From assembly GCA_030062745.1 (NCBI GenBank), contig CP099843.1, positions 21,240,583 to 21,304,582 of the forward strand: a DNA stretch of 64,000 bases, written 5' to 3'. The stretch comes from Capitulum mitella. Taxonomy: Eukaryota > Arthropoda > Thecostraca > Pollicipedomorpha > Pollicipedidae. A model generated the notes under the pieces. That model saw only the letters and a program-made list of their open reading frames with translations. It was not told the DNA's origin and did no database searches. Below are positions 24,301 to 33,309 of this stretch, piece by piece (position 1 is the stretch's first letter; every line of letters begins with the position of its first letter). Position numbers and translations under genes: made by a program.

Positions 24301-26113
24301 GAGGACCCTGCGACGCCGAAGAGACGTCTCTGGGGTGCAGTATGGCTGCCTCGCCGTTCATAGAGTGCTGTTGTGACACCAAGAATGCGTCCCTGTGATG
24401 GAGTGTGGGCTTCCTGTCCTTGCAAAGGCCCATGTGGCATCAAGAAGGCACCATTGTGATGATTTATGGTCAACCTGTTGAACAGACGGCACCATTGCGA
24501 CATTAACGAACCGCCCTTTCAACAGAGTATGGTTGCGCCGTCATTCAAAAGATACTCCTGACACCAAGAAGGCACCTCTGTGATGGAGTATGGGCGCCGT
24601 ATCGCTCAAAAGGCACCCTTTGACATTAAGCAGGCGCCCACGTGGTGGAGCATGAGTCGCCTGTCGTTGAAGAGGCGCCGCTATGGTACCAGAAAGGTGC
24701 TCCTGTGTTGGGGTATGGACGCCTTGTCATTCAAATGACGTCCCTAGTAAGACAAAGGCACCTCGGTGAAGAATCACGGCACTTTATTGTTGAAAAAGAT
24801 AACGCCTTAGTCACATTGAAGACGCTATATGTTTTATGAATGGGCCATTTTTGTTAAAATGATTCCATTGTCGCACAGAGGCACAGCGTTTATGAATGAC
24901 ATTTTTTCCATTGTCATTCCATTGTCACACAGAGGCACGTTTTATGGATGAACCATTTTTTGTTAAAATGATTCCACTGTCACACAGGGGAACAGCGCTA
25001 GACTTTACGTTCAGACTGGTGCTTGATTTGATTTTTTTACAGAGGAGTTTTGTCCATGGATACAAGGAAGCAAATGCGACATCGTGCGTTCTTGCGATAG
25101 AGCACAAGCGCCCTGCTATTAAAAATGCACCCTTAATATCTAGGAAGCGGCCATATTTATAATATAATAACCATAATATAATATAACATAATATAATATA
25201 ACCTTATAATATAATAAGACTGATACATATTTAACATATTACATATTACGGTATATATTTATAATACAACAGCCTCAAATACAATGTAGCGGCATCCCGC
25301 TTTCAAGCACCTACCAGTCAGAACGCCCTCGTTAGTCGTTTTGACATCGCCCATCACATACAACTAAACGTTTTGCGTAATTTAGCCGCTGAGAGAATGG
25401 AGTTTGTCACTTTTCCGACATGATTTTGTCGCCTTTTAGTGCGATTTTGGCGGCCATAAAATATTGTTTTCGCGCCCATAAAAAAATCCGCCTTTCCCTC
25501 TGGCAAAGTCCTGGATTCGTCCCTGTTTGTCGTTATGAATTACAAAATCCACGATCTCCGAGTTTGAATACCATGTCTGACGTTTGACTTGGACATAACT
25601 TGCATAAAAATTATGGATGTGACCATAAACGAACTGAATGCGATGCATTGTTATATGACCCTACAGATTATCAGCATTGGCTTTTCCTTTATTTTTCTCC
25701 GTTGGGCTTTGTTGTCTTGGAACAGCTGTGCCTCTAAAAGACCAAATGCCCCAAGTTAAACTGAGGCAAAAATGCCAGTTTTAGCTTTCTGTGAAAAATC
25801 AGCATTTGAAATGTACTGAATTTCAAAGTTTGCTCGGAGCTATCTCTGCTCCGTGGCCTCGGCTGACTGGGTCGCATTGTAAATCCGTCTTGATCGCCCC
25901 GGGATCTAAGCTGTTCTGAGCGGAACCGAGCTGTACCGAGCCGCGCACTTCCGTCGACAGACTCCGTCCAGACGCTGTGCACGTGGCTGACGGAGTACAC
26001 CCAGTACCGGCTGCAGCAGCTGCTCCTGCAGCGGGCAGTTGCCGGCCGGCTGTCCGCCCTGTTCACCGTCGGCGAAGATGCGGCCGACGTTTGCTGCGAA
26101 AACAGGTTCCTCG
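7103..26113 (+). CDS. Rfx4-like: RFX4/RFX6-type winged-helix transcription factor, spliced gene (exon span)
   Basis: RFX proteins bind X-box DNA in the nucleus through a winged helix and dimerise through a conserved C-terminal region. Exons seen: 7103-7399 (by phase only), 9693-9895, 14654-14790, 14944-14986, 17013-17159, 17584-17733, 18084-18195, 22265-22459, 23607-23822 and 25961 to 26105 or 26113. All junction phases agree (1,0,2,0,0,0,1,1,1). The DNA-binding domain contains [16 protein letters not shown] and YHYYG. The later exons follow the extended dimerisation region of RFX4/RFX6, with landmarks LPEFPDV, MYRTHCQRLLD and [16 protein letters not shown] followed by IVRQ favours RFX4 over RFX6. 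A second DNA-binding cassette lies upstream at 2934-4849. The start codon, any exon before 7103 and the C-terminal end were not found. Family assignment is very secure; the RFX4 versus RFX6 call is less so. Confidence 0.92.
8215..8940. repeat. Fold-back array of degenerate 16-17 bp units
   Basis: From about 8530 to 8940 the + strand repeats units like cgaaccttttccgatg every 16-17 bp. From about 8240 to 8400 the complementary form (ggttcgtatcgg and similar) is repeated, so the two arms could pair. Between them are a 23-bp direct repeat (agtaatcggtttgc, 8431-8494) and a TTAGG tract. No protein function is supported despite open frames. Confidence 0.7.
8501..8521 (+). repeat. Interstitial TTAGG tract
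   Basis: About four TTAGG units in the loop of the fold-back array. TTAGG is the common arthropod telomere repeat; the tract is too short to be decisive. Confidence 0.55.
9333..9382. repeat. (TA)n microsatellite
   Basis: About 25 TA units preceding repeat D copy 2 and RFX exon A'. Confidence 0.98.
9390..9625 (+). repeat. Dispersed repeat D, copy 2
   Basis: Directly upstream of RFX exon A', after the (TA)n tract at 9333-9382. It contains several tggcgcccc-type repeats near 9515-9575 not seen in copy 1. Confidence 0.7.
9693..9895 (+). CDS. Rfx4-like: RFX DNA-binding domain, first half, cassette 2 (exon A')
   Basis: Almost identical to exon A at 3012-3214: one CAG to CAC change (Gln to His) and one silent TTC to TTT in 203 nt. 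It carries the same acceptor (ttcccctgcag) in phase 1 and the same GC-type donor (AAG then GCAAGT, GC at 9896-9897). It encodes the first helices of the winged helix and ends at FGK. The frame is also open upstream through a Pro/Ala-rich stretch from about 9630, as in cassette 1. It is the copy nearest the common downstream exons. Confidence 0.9.
9961..10051 (+). repeat. Compound (CTAT/CTGT/GTAT) tetranucleotide repeat
   Basis: Runs of gtat, ctat and ctgt, 65 bp into the intron after RFX exon A'. Copy 1 of the duplication lacks it. Confidence 0.95.
10314..12745 (+). mobile_element. Family B TTAA element, copy 1, interrupted by a family A element
   Basis: Starts with ttaaccctattcccgg at 10314 and resumes after the family A insertion at 12373. 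The right end near 12745 is degraded. It is non-coding and sits in the intron between RFX exons A' and B'. Confidence 0.72.
11126..12372 (+). mobile_element. TTAA-flanked inverted-repeat element, family A, copy 2
   Basis: Full-length copy between TTAA at 11126-11129 and TTAA at 12369-12372, with terminal repeats around cgactggggggagggcggtt. It interrupts a family B element: flanking sequence rejoins as the uninterrupted family B copies read (near 46030 and 54170). Confidence 0.82.
14654..14790 (+). CDS. Rfx4-like: RFX DNA-binding domain, second half, cassette 2 (exon B')
   Basis: Same length, acceptor (gttctcag), donor (gtaaac) and phases (0 in, 2 out) as exon B. It encodes [19 protein letters not shown], then [11 protein letters not shown]. 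Compared with exon B, twelve codons differ silently and only two change the residue (Gln to His; Cys to Ser in the wing), so both copies have evolved as protein. Here the invariant wing Lys is Ser. It joins exon C in frame to give QHSRVKVKK. Confidence 0.92.
14944..14986 (+). CDS. Rfx4-like: Small linker exon of the RFX gene (exon C)
   Basis: A 43-nt micro-exon between a pyrimidine-rich acceptor (gtctttcttgcag) and a canonical donor (gtacgt). It takes the frame from phase 2 to phase 0 and encodes RVKVKKTPPKVYNNE after the exon B junction. In RFX4 and RFX6 the same position, between the wing and LPEFP, is a basic variable linker. No counterpart was seen downstream of cassette 1 before cassette 2, so this exon is probably shared. 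Confidence 0.8.
15640..16600 (+). repeat. Dispersed repeat C, copy 1 (approximate limits)
   Basis: Shares ordered segments with 50600-51400, for example atcatttgtggtc with atcacttgtggtc, and gtgcttccgaagcgtat with gtgcttccacggcacgtat. It is non-coding and lies in the RFX intron before exon D. Confidence 0.55.
17013..17159 (+). CDS. Rfx4-like: RFX dimerisation-region exon D
   Basis: Encodes VPLPEFPDVGRMVW, then VVMYRTHCQRLLD and ends at DFDG. LPEFP and MYRTHCQR.LD are hallmarks of the conserved region after the DNA-binding domain in RFX4 and RFX6. The donor is GGC then gtgagg. The acceptor at cggcag (AG 17011-17012) is phase 0 as required; an alternative in-phase acceptor would start the exon at 16971 and add 14 residues. 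The reading frame joins exon E at FDG/VYGAIIHFW, matching the family spacing exactly. Confidence 0.9.
17584..17733 (+). CDS. Rfx4-like: RFX dimerisation-region exon E
   Basis: Fifty codons, phase 0 on both sides, acceptor cctcccgccag and donor gtacgg. It encodes HFWRGMPQHVRGLL and LVGACDGILYDTV, which match the RFX4 HFWQGMP and VCDSILYK landmarks in order and spacing. Confidence 0.9.
18084..18195 (+). CDS. Rfx4-like: RFX dimerisation-region exon F
   Basis: A 112-nt exon with acceptor ggctttattgcag and donor gtgaga, ending in phase 1. It encodes EPVELAAACADVATDLRGW and a following amphipathic stretch, corresponding to the RFX4 segment around FAKQLDEWL. Sequence identity is low here; placement rests on position, length and the Trp. 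Confidence 0.8.
18196..22264 (+). other. Large RFX intron
   Basis: Mostly AT-rich. Several open frames at 20.1-21.2 kb overlap on both strands, lack splice context and resemble no family I know, so none is called a gene. Confidence 0.6.
22265..22459 (+). CDS. Rfx4-like: RFX dimerisation-region exon G
   Basis: A 195-nt exon, phase 1 in and out, acceptor cccgtccgtcag and donor gtgggt. It encodes CRDLMKVLQRLPSLSRAQRA and, further on, TEWRTVNMHELVQKTL. These align with the RFX4 segments containing SRRFSQILRRQTSL and EDWRNVDLNSITKQTL. It is strongly enriched in G and C compared with the surrounding intron. Confidence 0.88.
23607..23822 (+). CDS. Rfx4-like: RFX dimerisation-region exon H
   Basis: A 216-nt exon, phase 1 in and out, acceptor gtccgtttcag and donor gtgagc. 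It encodes AVSEFEALLQAGSTAG, then SFMDRLLKRFL and a Trp-containing helix. These fall where RFX4 has YQEFDHLLEEQ, IEWLDTMVD and FLLMWSCFG. The match is to pattern and order more than to identity. Confidence 0.82.
24085..24900 (+). repeat. Degenerate satellite, about 60-70 bp units
   Basis: Phrases like gatggagtatgggcgcc, gtcattcaaaag and gacaccaagaaggca recur roughly every 60-70 bp, about ten or more times. Related wording occurs at 1520-1930. The long open frames through it look incidental. Confidence 0.7.
25280..25520 (+). repeat. Dispersed repeat D, copy 3
   Basis: Third copy, not followed by an RFX exon A. It ends with cctggattcgtccctg about 440 bp before RFX exon I. The stretch before it (about 24840-25150) also resembles 1540-1950, upstream of copy 1. 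Confidence 0.62.
25961..26105 (+). CDS. Rfx4-like: RFX dimerisation-region exon I, last one recognised
   Basis: Acceptor ccgtcgacag is in the required phase 1. It encodes DSVQTLCTWLTEYTQYRLQQ and a Leu-rich helix, the position of the RFX4 stretch [21 protein letters not shown]. Two donors are possible: gttcct (exon end 26105) or gtgggt (exon end 26113). No further exon could be recognised between here and 34.8 kb, so the C-terminus is unknown. Confidence 0.75.
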
Positions 26114-27604
26114 GTGGGTCGCCGTGCGTTGAACTGGAGTGACACCGTGCTTTATCGCAAGTCAGTCTGACGACTTCGATTTTTTGCTGTTGAATGTTTT
26201 ATCCTTTCACACCTGGGCATCGCACTAACGTAGTAAGGGCTAGCGTAAAACATTGTGGAACATCTATACGAATAGATGCCTCCACTCACTACCCTATCAA
26301 TATCTCCCACATTAGCGCTTAGAAATCCAACGCAAAAATAGGTGGAAGAAATGCAGAAATTTTGTGAAGTTTGCAAGGATTGTTTTTGTTTATTAATCAT
26401 GGGTACATCTTTTGTACACCTTGTGCACCTCTGAAACGGATTTGAAGATGCTCCGTGAGTGACCTTCCGTGTTGCCCAGTACGTTTCTGGCTTCGGTTTA
26501 TAAATACTGCACTAGTTTAGATTTTGCAAGTAGGGATCGGTATGGCAAAAGATTCAGCCTAATCGCCCTGCCTGTTTGCAATAAGGGTAGAGTTTCTTTT
26601 CGTTATGGCCTTTTTCGCTACGTTTTTTTTTGCGCGACGTGGTTTCTATACATCTTGTGCAAAAACATCTTCCGGTGCTTCCTCGATCAAGCGGATTTCT
26701 GTTGCAGACCATGTCGACGAACAAAACCAGAAGAACTCTCCGACAGTAGCCGAAGTGAAAACCTGGAGCACAGACTCCTGCGAACAGCCCGTCAAGTATA
26801 TGATGTCACCGACTTCATCATTTACGTAAAAAAATGCTTGGCGAAGCTGCAGAACATACGGTCTGAACCATAGGTGGGCACTGGTCCGTTACTCCGTTAC
26901 TAACGAAGTTACTTTTTTGAGTAACGGAGTAACGGACCCGTTACTTTTATTTTACGGTAACGGACTGAGTAACGGAAGTTACTTTTGTGGTCCGTTACTC
27001 CGTTACTTTTTGGTCCGTTACTCCGTTACTCCGTTACTCCGTTACTTTTTAAACTCCTTACAGACAACGCCCGGCTTTATTTGCATCGGCACACCCATTG
27101 GCTACTTGAATAGCCAACACCCAACAGCGTGCGGCGATACAAGCGCGGCTGGGCGCGCACTCAGCTGACAATCGCGGAGTCGACTTGTTGACAATATTCG
27201 TCAGCTGATAAACGTTGACGGCAAGCTGGCGGCAATGGTTCAGTGTAAAGGCCAGCTGACTTTGGTCTCTTTTGGGACAAAAGTATTGAATTATGCGTAA
27301 GTTTGATATGATTTAAAATGATAAATTAACCAGTCGTCATTTTTCAGGCTAAAAGATATCAAAGTTATTGTCATTTATACTGGAACGGCCAGCTGACGGC
27401 AGTTTTCAATGTTGTCTCAAGTCAGTCACGGATTGCTTACCACCGCCACACGGTTCCCCGCCAAGATCACTCAAGGCTGTTGAGCACATGATTACTGCCG
27501 CCATGGCCTTGGATCTGTGATGTCCATGGGGCGATGGAGTGGTGATTGATTCTTGACTGGCCTGAAATTTTAACTACCTGACGCTAAAATGTCCCCATCA
27601 AGGC

Positions 27605-27823
27605 GTGTTTACGCCGCCACTGGAGGTCGAAAACCTTGACTCCGAGTCCGACGGTGCCTCAGCTTCGGAGGCAGAGGACGAGCCCGGTCTGGGTCACCCA
27701 TGGCCACATCTAGAAACGTACTTTCAGTTTAAAGAGGAGGGGAAAAACGTCATTTTTACGTATGTCCTGTGCCGACCGAAAGAGGTTATAATCAAGGGTC
27801 ACAAGAGTAGCCTTTCAAACTAA
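27605..27823 (+). pseudogene. Fragment resembling a BED zinc-finger N-terminus of a hAT transposase
   Basis: The acidic stretch DSESDGASASEAEDEPG is followed by a BED-like segment (TYFQFKEEGKN, then TYVLCRPKEV and KSSLSN). The frame stops at 27823, but the adjacent frame continues with a basic His-containing stretch typical of a BED finger end, indicating a one-base shift. The expected Cys pair is not complete. No remaining transposase domain was seen. Confidence 0.6.
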
Positions 27824-28290
27824 AGGCACATATCAAGAGGAAGCATTATTTACGGTATTTCCAGGTGAGAACAGAACGTGCACAATAAGTTGCCAGTAGT
27901 GCAGCATAATTATGAAGCCTGTCGACTATTGCTTGGACTATTTGCCTTAACCATGTTCTCTGCAGGCAGTGAGATTCACGTTACCCTGGGGGGGGCAGAT
28001 CTGCGGTAATCTACCTTTCGGCCGACGCTTACGCGTAATTTTTGGAGACGCGGAAGTGGCAACACAAGGTGTGAACAATTTAGCCCATTCAGGTATTTTT
28101 CTAAGCACTGGCCCCTACTGGGTGTGTAAACTGACTTGGTTAGGTAACTCTTGAATTTTGATTCAGTTGACACATGTTTGCCTTCAGCCGATACGAGCTA
28201 ACCAAACCAAAAAACAGGCAAATTGAACCTAACAAAAAATTAGTTTTACATGCCCATCTAGGGCAATCCCTGCAACCATACAGTAGGTTT

Positions 28291-28307
28291 TAGGTTAGGT
28301 TAGGTTA
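28291..28307 (+). repeat. Interstitial TTAGG tract inside the hAT element
   Basis: Three TTAGG units in taggttaggttaggtta. Same remark on telomere type; it may be chance. Confidence 0.45.
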
Positions 28308-31300
28308 AATCATTTTTAACTTGGAGGACAGGCTACATTGTCCATGTGATTCGAGTTACCACTTATGCGTTCCCGAAAAAAATATCAACTGGCCGAAACA
28401 CCTTTTGGCTGACACATTATGTTTTGTAGACGCAGAAGTGAGGACCCAAACTCAAACATGATATGAGCCGTTGCCACTTTTGCACCTTCGAAAAATATGC
28501 ATTGGCCGAAAGGTGAAGATTACCAATTCTGCCCCCTCCCTTCCCCGCCCTTCCAGAGATCTCGAGATTCATTCGTCCAATGTTGATGGGATGAATGCCA
28601 TTTAATATGTTTCAACGAGATCTCCAATTCCGGACCTCAAAAATTCAAAAATTGCGAAAATAGGGCGTGGGGCAAACAAAATCCAAAATTTGGGGATTTT
28701 TGAAAGGACACTACTGCCGTGTTTACCAACCAATTTTCATGGGAATAACACGGTTCAGCATGGAATGTTCAAGTCTTTTATATACCGAAAGCTGAAATTT
28801 AAAATAGAAAACCATAGGCAGTTCCAGAGAGGGCAAGAAGGGTGATTTTTGAAATAAGAAATTTCCTTTGTTTTTGTTTGTTTTGAGTGATATAAACATC
28901 AGATGTACAACTAGCAAGCCAGTTTAAGTTTATATGTAGCGCAGAGGTGGATCCAGGTAAACAAAATTGGGAGGGCACCATAAGCACAATAGTGTGCTCC
29001 CCCATTTTTTCAGTACCTGGGTGTGCGTTCGCCTGAAAATGTGTGTGCATACGCATTGTTTAGGATGTGTATGACTATATAAATGAGTCAGTGATCTTTA
29101 TTTCTACTCAAAATGTCACGATAGTGAACCGCACAACTTTGCAGCTTCACGTACAGCACATTACCGCCGAAAACGGGGGCTTGGAGCCGCCTCTTCGGGA
29201 CCGATTTTTTTTTAAATGCTGACAAAACACATGTGTATCAATTCCATGAAATGCCAGAAAATCTTGTGGCGCTGCGGCAAACAGTGTGGGAGCGACAAGC
29301 AAAAAGACACGGGTAGCAGAATCGACCCCCCCCCCAGGGAATAGGGTTAAATGAAGTGTTTATAACCCGTCTCCGGCCGGGCTCAGAATGTCCTTTGCCC
29401 GGCCGGAGGGGGGGGGGGCGCGGATTTCCGCACCTCCCAGGATCTCGGCTCCCATATATCGCACGGAAAAAAGGAAAACACCGGCGGAAAGGTTTTGTCA
29501 AACCGAGACGAAAACATTCAAGAGTTTTGACCTCAGGTCAATTTTAAGGCCACCAGACGCCATGAAAGGTCAAAACACGTCCTTGGAATTAGGTAAATAG
29601 ACACAATACCTTGTCCCTGAAAAGCTGAACTTAAGCGACATATACTGAACCGTAAGACAATAGCGAGTTCATTGATATCAATTTTGGCTTTTAACAGGGG
29701 TCAAGTCAGGTCACGTCATTGTTCCAAAATGTTCCATTTGTGAACGGCTAACATCCTCCGTTGCATCTTACTTATGACCATGTTTTTATAGCTAATTTGT
29801 CTTTTCAAGGGTGCTGAAGAGGTACTAAAACACCTTTTTTAGTCTTTTATTTCACAATAATAAAATCCATATCAGTCATGTTTTTTTTGAGTCCTTCGTC
29901 GTTTGGTATTCAAAAAACGTCAGGGGTATCAGGAATCTTACCTCCACGCACGCGCACGTACACAAACTAATACACACACATAATTTCAAAACAAAACAAG
30001 AAGTTCGCGAGACCGAAACGAGCTCTGAACGGAGACAATTATGTTCAGGGCGGATACTTCGAGAGGCATTGTTGATCAAACCCAGTCGATAGATGTCCGC
30101 TGTTTGTCGCATTTTGCATGCGTCCGCTCCAGCGCCGGTTGTTCCCGCTCCGTCGGCGCCGCGGGCAATGAACAGGAATTCGTTGGTTTGAACATTGTGG
30201 CTAACACAGTGGTAGAATACCCGCCGCGGCTGTTGTCCCGGTGCCGCCGACTCTACAACGGCTGGTGAGGGCAGTGGGCAGCTAGCGGAGTGTTTGGGGT
30301 AAGCGCTTTTTGTTTCTTCCCTTTGTATATGGAATGCGTTTTACAACCACAAAGCAGCATAAAAGACTTAAAACCCGCGTTCGCTCGGTTTTCACTGCAT
30401 TTCAAAAGTAACGGAATAACGGAGTAACGGTAACTTCCGTTACTTTTTAAGGCAGAGTAACGGAGTAACGAGTAACGGACTGGCTTTTTTGAGTAACGGA
30501 GTAACGAGTAACGAAGTTACATTTTTTAGTAACGATGCCCACCTATGGTCAGAACATGCAACTCACAGCGTCGTGCTTTTAAGGTTCTAAGTATATTGGT
30601 AAATAATCGAAAGAAGAAGAGGCGGATGGGCAGTCTGCAACGTAACTTCGTATACAAGGGCAGCGAAGTAAATGCTTCTCAGTTGTGATGTTTTGTTTCA
30701 GATGCGTATTGCCACAGCCACTTGCTGGCTCATGGAAGACACACTAAGAGTGGGTACCCGACTGAGAAGTGGCGTATTTACCGGCGACTGATGCCTGTTC
30801 TGTCAGTTCCGGGAAGTTGTACCACGAGGTAGTCCAGTGCGAAGGGAAGAGGATATCGAACTGAGGCCGGCGTGCCCGGCCGGCACAGCTGGTGCCGAAT
30901 AATCTCCACCTCGTCTTTGAACGGGGAGAATCAATACGTTATGGATGTGGGTGGCATGGATATGATATCGACATGGTCGCGCCGGGATACGAGGCGGGCA
31001 TGCGCGCTCGAAATCTTTCGTGACAAAAGCGTTCCCGATGGTCTCAAGAAGACGCACTGTCCACCGGAGTGATGTATGATCCTCTGGATATCGATGATTC
31101 TCATTCCCGTGGTGACTGATATCTCAGTACAGTCTTGCGCGGCGACCCCGCGCTTTTGTCGGTGCGGAGCTGCTGTCTGCCAGAAGATGGACCCACCAAT
31201 CCTGTATCAGACGTGCTAAATCAGCCTGTGATCAAGCCCTGAGCAGGACGCAGTGCTGGTACTGGATGTAGAGCCATATACGTGGGAACTGATGTTTCTA

Positions 31301-31329
31301 TTGCGAAGAAAAGCCCACACCTGTTGCCA

Positions 31330-31493
31330 GGGGTGTCGATTTCTGTAAATGGTTTGGGGGTCAAGCCGGGGCCCGTCAATCTAACCTTCCCCAAATGTGG
31401 GTTTCTGAACGGATTTAGCTCAATTTGTCGATCAACGGAAATGTTAAAGTTTTTGTTACTATTTATCAAATAAAAATTGCATCTTGCCCTGTG

Positions 31494-31547
<54 letters not shown>

Positions 31548-31780
31548 GGATAGGTACAAGATAGAAAGGTTGATAGATATATCACTTTATGCTTGATTAT
31601 ATAGTTCCCGTCTGTCTGTTATCCATTGCGGCCGTTCTTTCCGTTATTTTTACCCATTCCCATTTAAAATCGGCAGAAAATATTGTTCAGTTGCCCAATC
31701 CAAATAAAACCGGCAAAAGTATTGGAGTCGAAACCAACATTGGAGGGGCCCAAATCAGTATCAGGGGAGGGGACAGTGCC
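31330..31780 (+). repeat. Dispersed repeat E, copy 1
   Basis: Matches 35400-35770 in order: tgtcgatttctgtaaa, then ccttccccaaatgtggg, a (TA)-rich stretch, and a region with tttaaaatcggcagaaaatattg. A short open frame here belongs to the repeat. Confidence 0.72.
31496..31544. repeat. (TA)n microsatellite
   Basis: About 24 TA units in the region between the two genes. Confidence 0.98.
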
Positions 31781-32122
31781 CTCTTAAAGGAATACCAATT
31801 GACGCCCCTGCCTGGTGCCGTGCAAGTGGCTGACCCAGCTCTGCAGCATTGTGAGTCTTGTGGATGCGGTGTTTGCGACTTCTGATGAGTTCACCGTGAC
31901 AGCATTATAGCTTCTGATACTCATGAAAATCTGATGTCGTCCGACATGGAGACGTCAGGAGATGATGATCATCATCATGGCCGTGCAGTTCGCGTGCTCC
32001 AGGTATCCAATAAAGATCGATACGATGAAATCAAACCTCCACTTGCCTTTTCATAATCGTTGTTTTGTTGTTGCCAAAGACAAGCCTCCACATAAACATG
32101 AGAGACAATACAAAACAGTGGC

Positions 32123-33309
32123 TAAACCATATTCCCGGCAGGCGACTGAACCCGCCTTCCCCTCCTTGCTTTCATTTCCAACGCTTGAGTTGCACCTTCA
32201 CGAAACGTGGTGGCTTTTCCTAGATATTCGTTCTACGTATTGTGACAAAGTTTCGAAATTTTATTTTGCTCAGGGGCGGAGTCAGGCAACGTTTTTGGGA
32301 CGCAGCTCAGGCCATTTTTGGCCCTGACCAGGGTAAAAGGAAAATGACGTACAAAAACAGGGTTTTTAAGATAGAACTTAAAACTTTATATGGATGTTTA
32401 GCTAAATAGCTGGACAATGTGCAAATACAATTTCATTTATGTGAAGTCACTTTGCAAGGTGAAAAAGTCAAAATTTGATTTTATAGTGATAATTTCGGCG
32501 TTATTTCTTTCAAATGCAAAATCCGGAACACATGACGTATTAGAGTGCCCTCTACTTGTGTACTAAGTTTCGGCTTAATATCATGTTGGGTTATGGAACT
32601 ATGACCTAAAATGTCAGTACTCGTACCCTATATCACAATAGCCGTAACATAGGCGTTTTTAAATAGGGTGAATACAAATGATGGAAAACGTTTTCAGACA
32701 ATATGATAATACGCAAGACCATTCCAAGTGACTCCAAGGTCACTGGAGGTCATTTAAGGTCAAAGGACATAAGTTGATCTGAAGAACGTGACCACGACCG
32801 TTCCTCTTTTTTCATGTCCCTGACACCGCCTATGCTAACATTATGCAAACACTGTAGTACGCTTTGTATTTCTTTAGCATAACATGACTAGCAGAAGCCA
32901 AAAAAGCGCTTTTATCTTTTTTATTCATTCAGTTGTCGAAAAACTAATTCTCCTATTTTTGAAACCCTCTGAACGCCCATGAATTTTCTCAAAATTTCAC
33001 ATGTGTGTGTCAATGGTAAAAGTCCCATGCATAATCTCTCGATTCATGCCAATTTGATCGAAATTGGTCCATAAACAACGGAGTTATGAGAAGTCCAAAA
33101 ATCCCCCCATTTTGACATTTTTGCCCCCTGTATCAACCCTTTCCAAAACTCTGAAACCTTCTTTTTAAAAGTGTAGTTTACGTCATGAAAAATCAATTGC
33201 CATTTGTTGCGATGAAATCGGATGTGCAGTTCTCCAAATCTCAGGGGGGGCCGAATCCCCCCTGCCGGCAATCGGCCATACCGTCTAGCCCTCCGGGAAT
33301 AGGGTTGAA
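32123..33309 (-). mobile_element. Family B TTAA element, copy 4, inverted
   Basis: Reverse orientation copy. Its left end reads taaaccatattcccgg and its right end ccgggaatagggttga, so the TTAA borders are mutated. Internal stretches match the complement of the other copies, for example near 32270-32330. It lies between the two genes. Confidence 0.72.

Larger units (their letters stand above)
26869..30547. mobile_element. hAT-type DNA transposon, 3.7 kb, decayed
   Basis: Terminal inverted repeats begin cataggtgggca at both ends and continue into runs of gttactccgttac. The flanking 8-bp duplication is gtctgaac on the left (26861-26868) and gtcagaac on the right (30548-30555), one mismatch. Eight-bp targets and this kind of terminus are typical of hAT elements. 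The interior holds one transposase-like fragment and mostly unrecognised sequence. Confidence 0.82.

Noticed and set aside
31589-31885. Open frame starting with a hydrophobic stretch as a small membrane protein
   Set aside because: Most of it lies in dispersed repeat E, whose second copy at 35.4-35.8 kb does not keep the frame.
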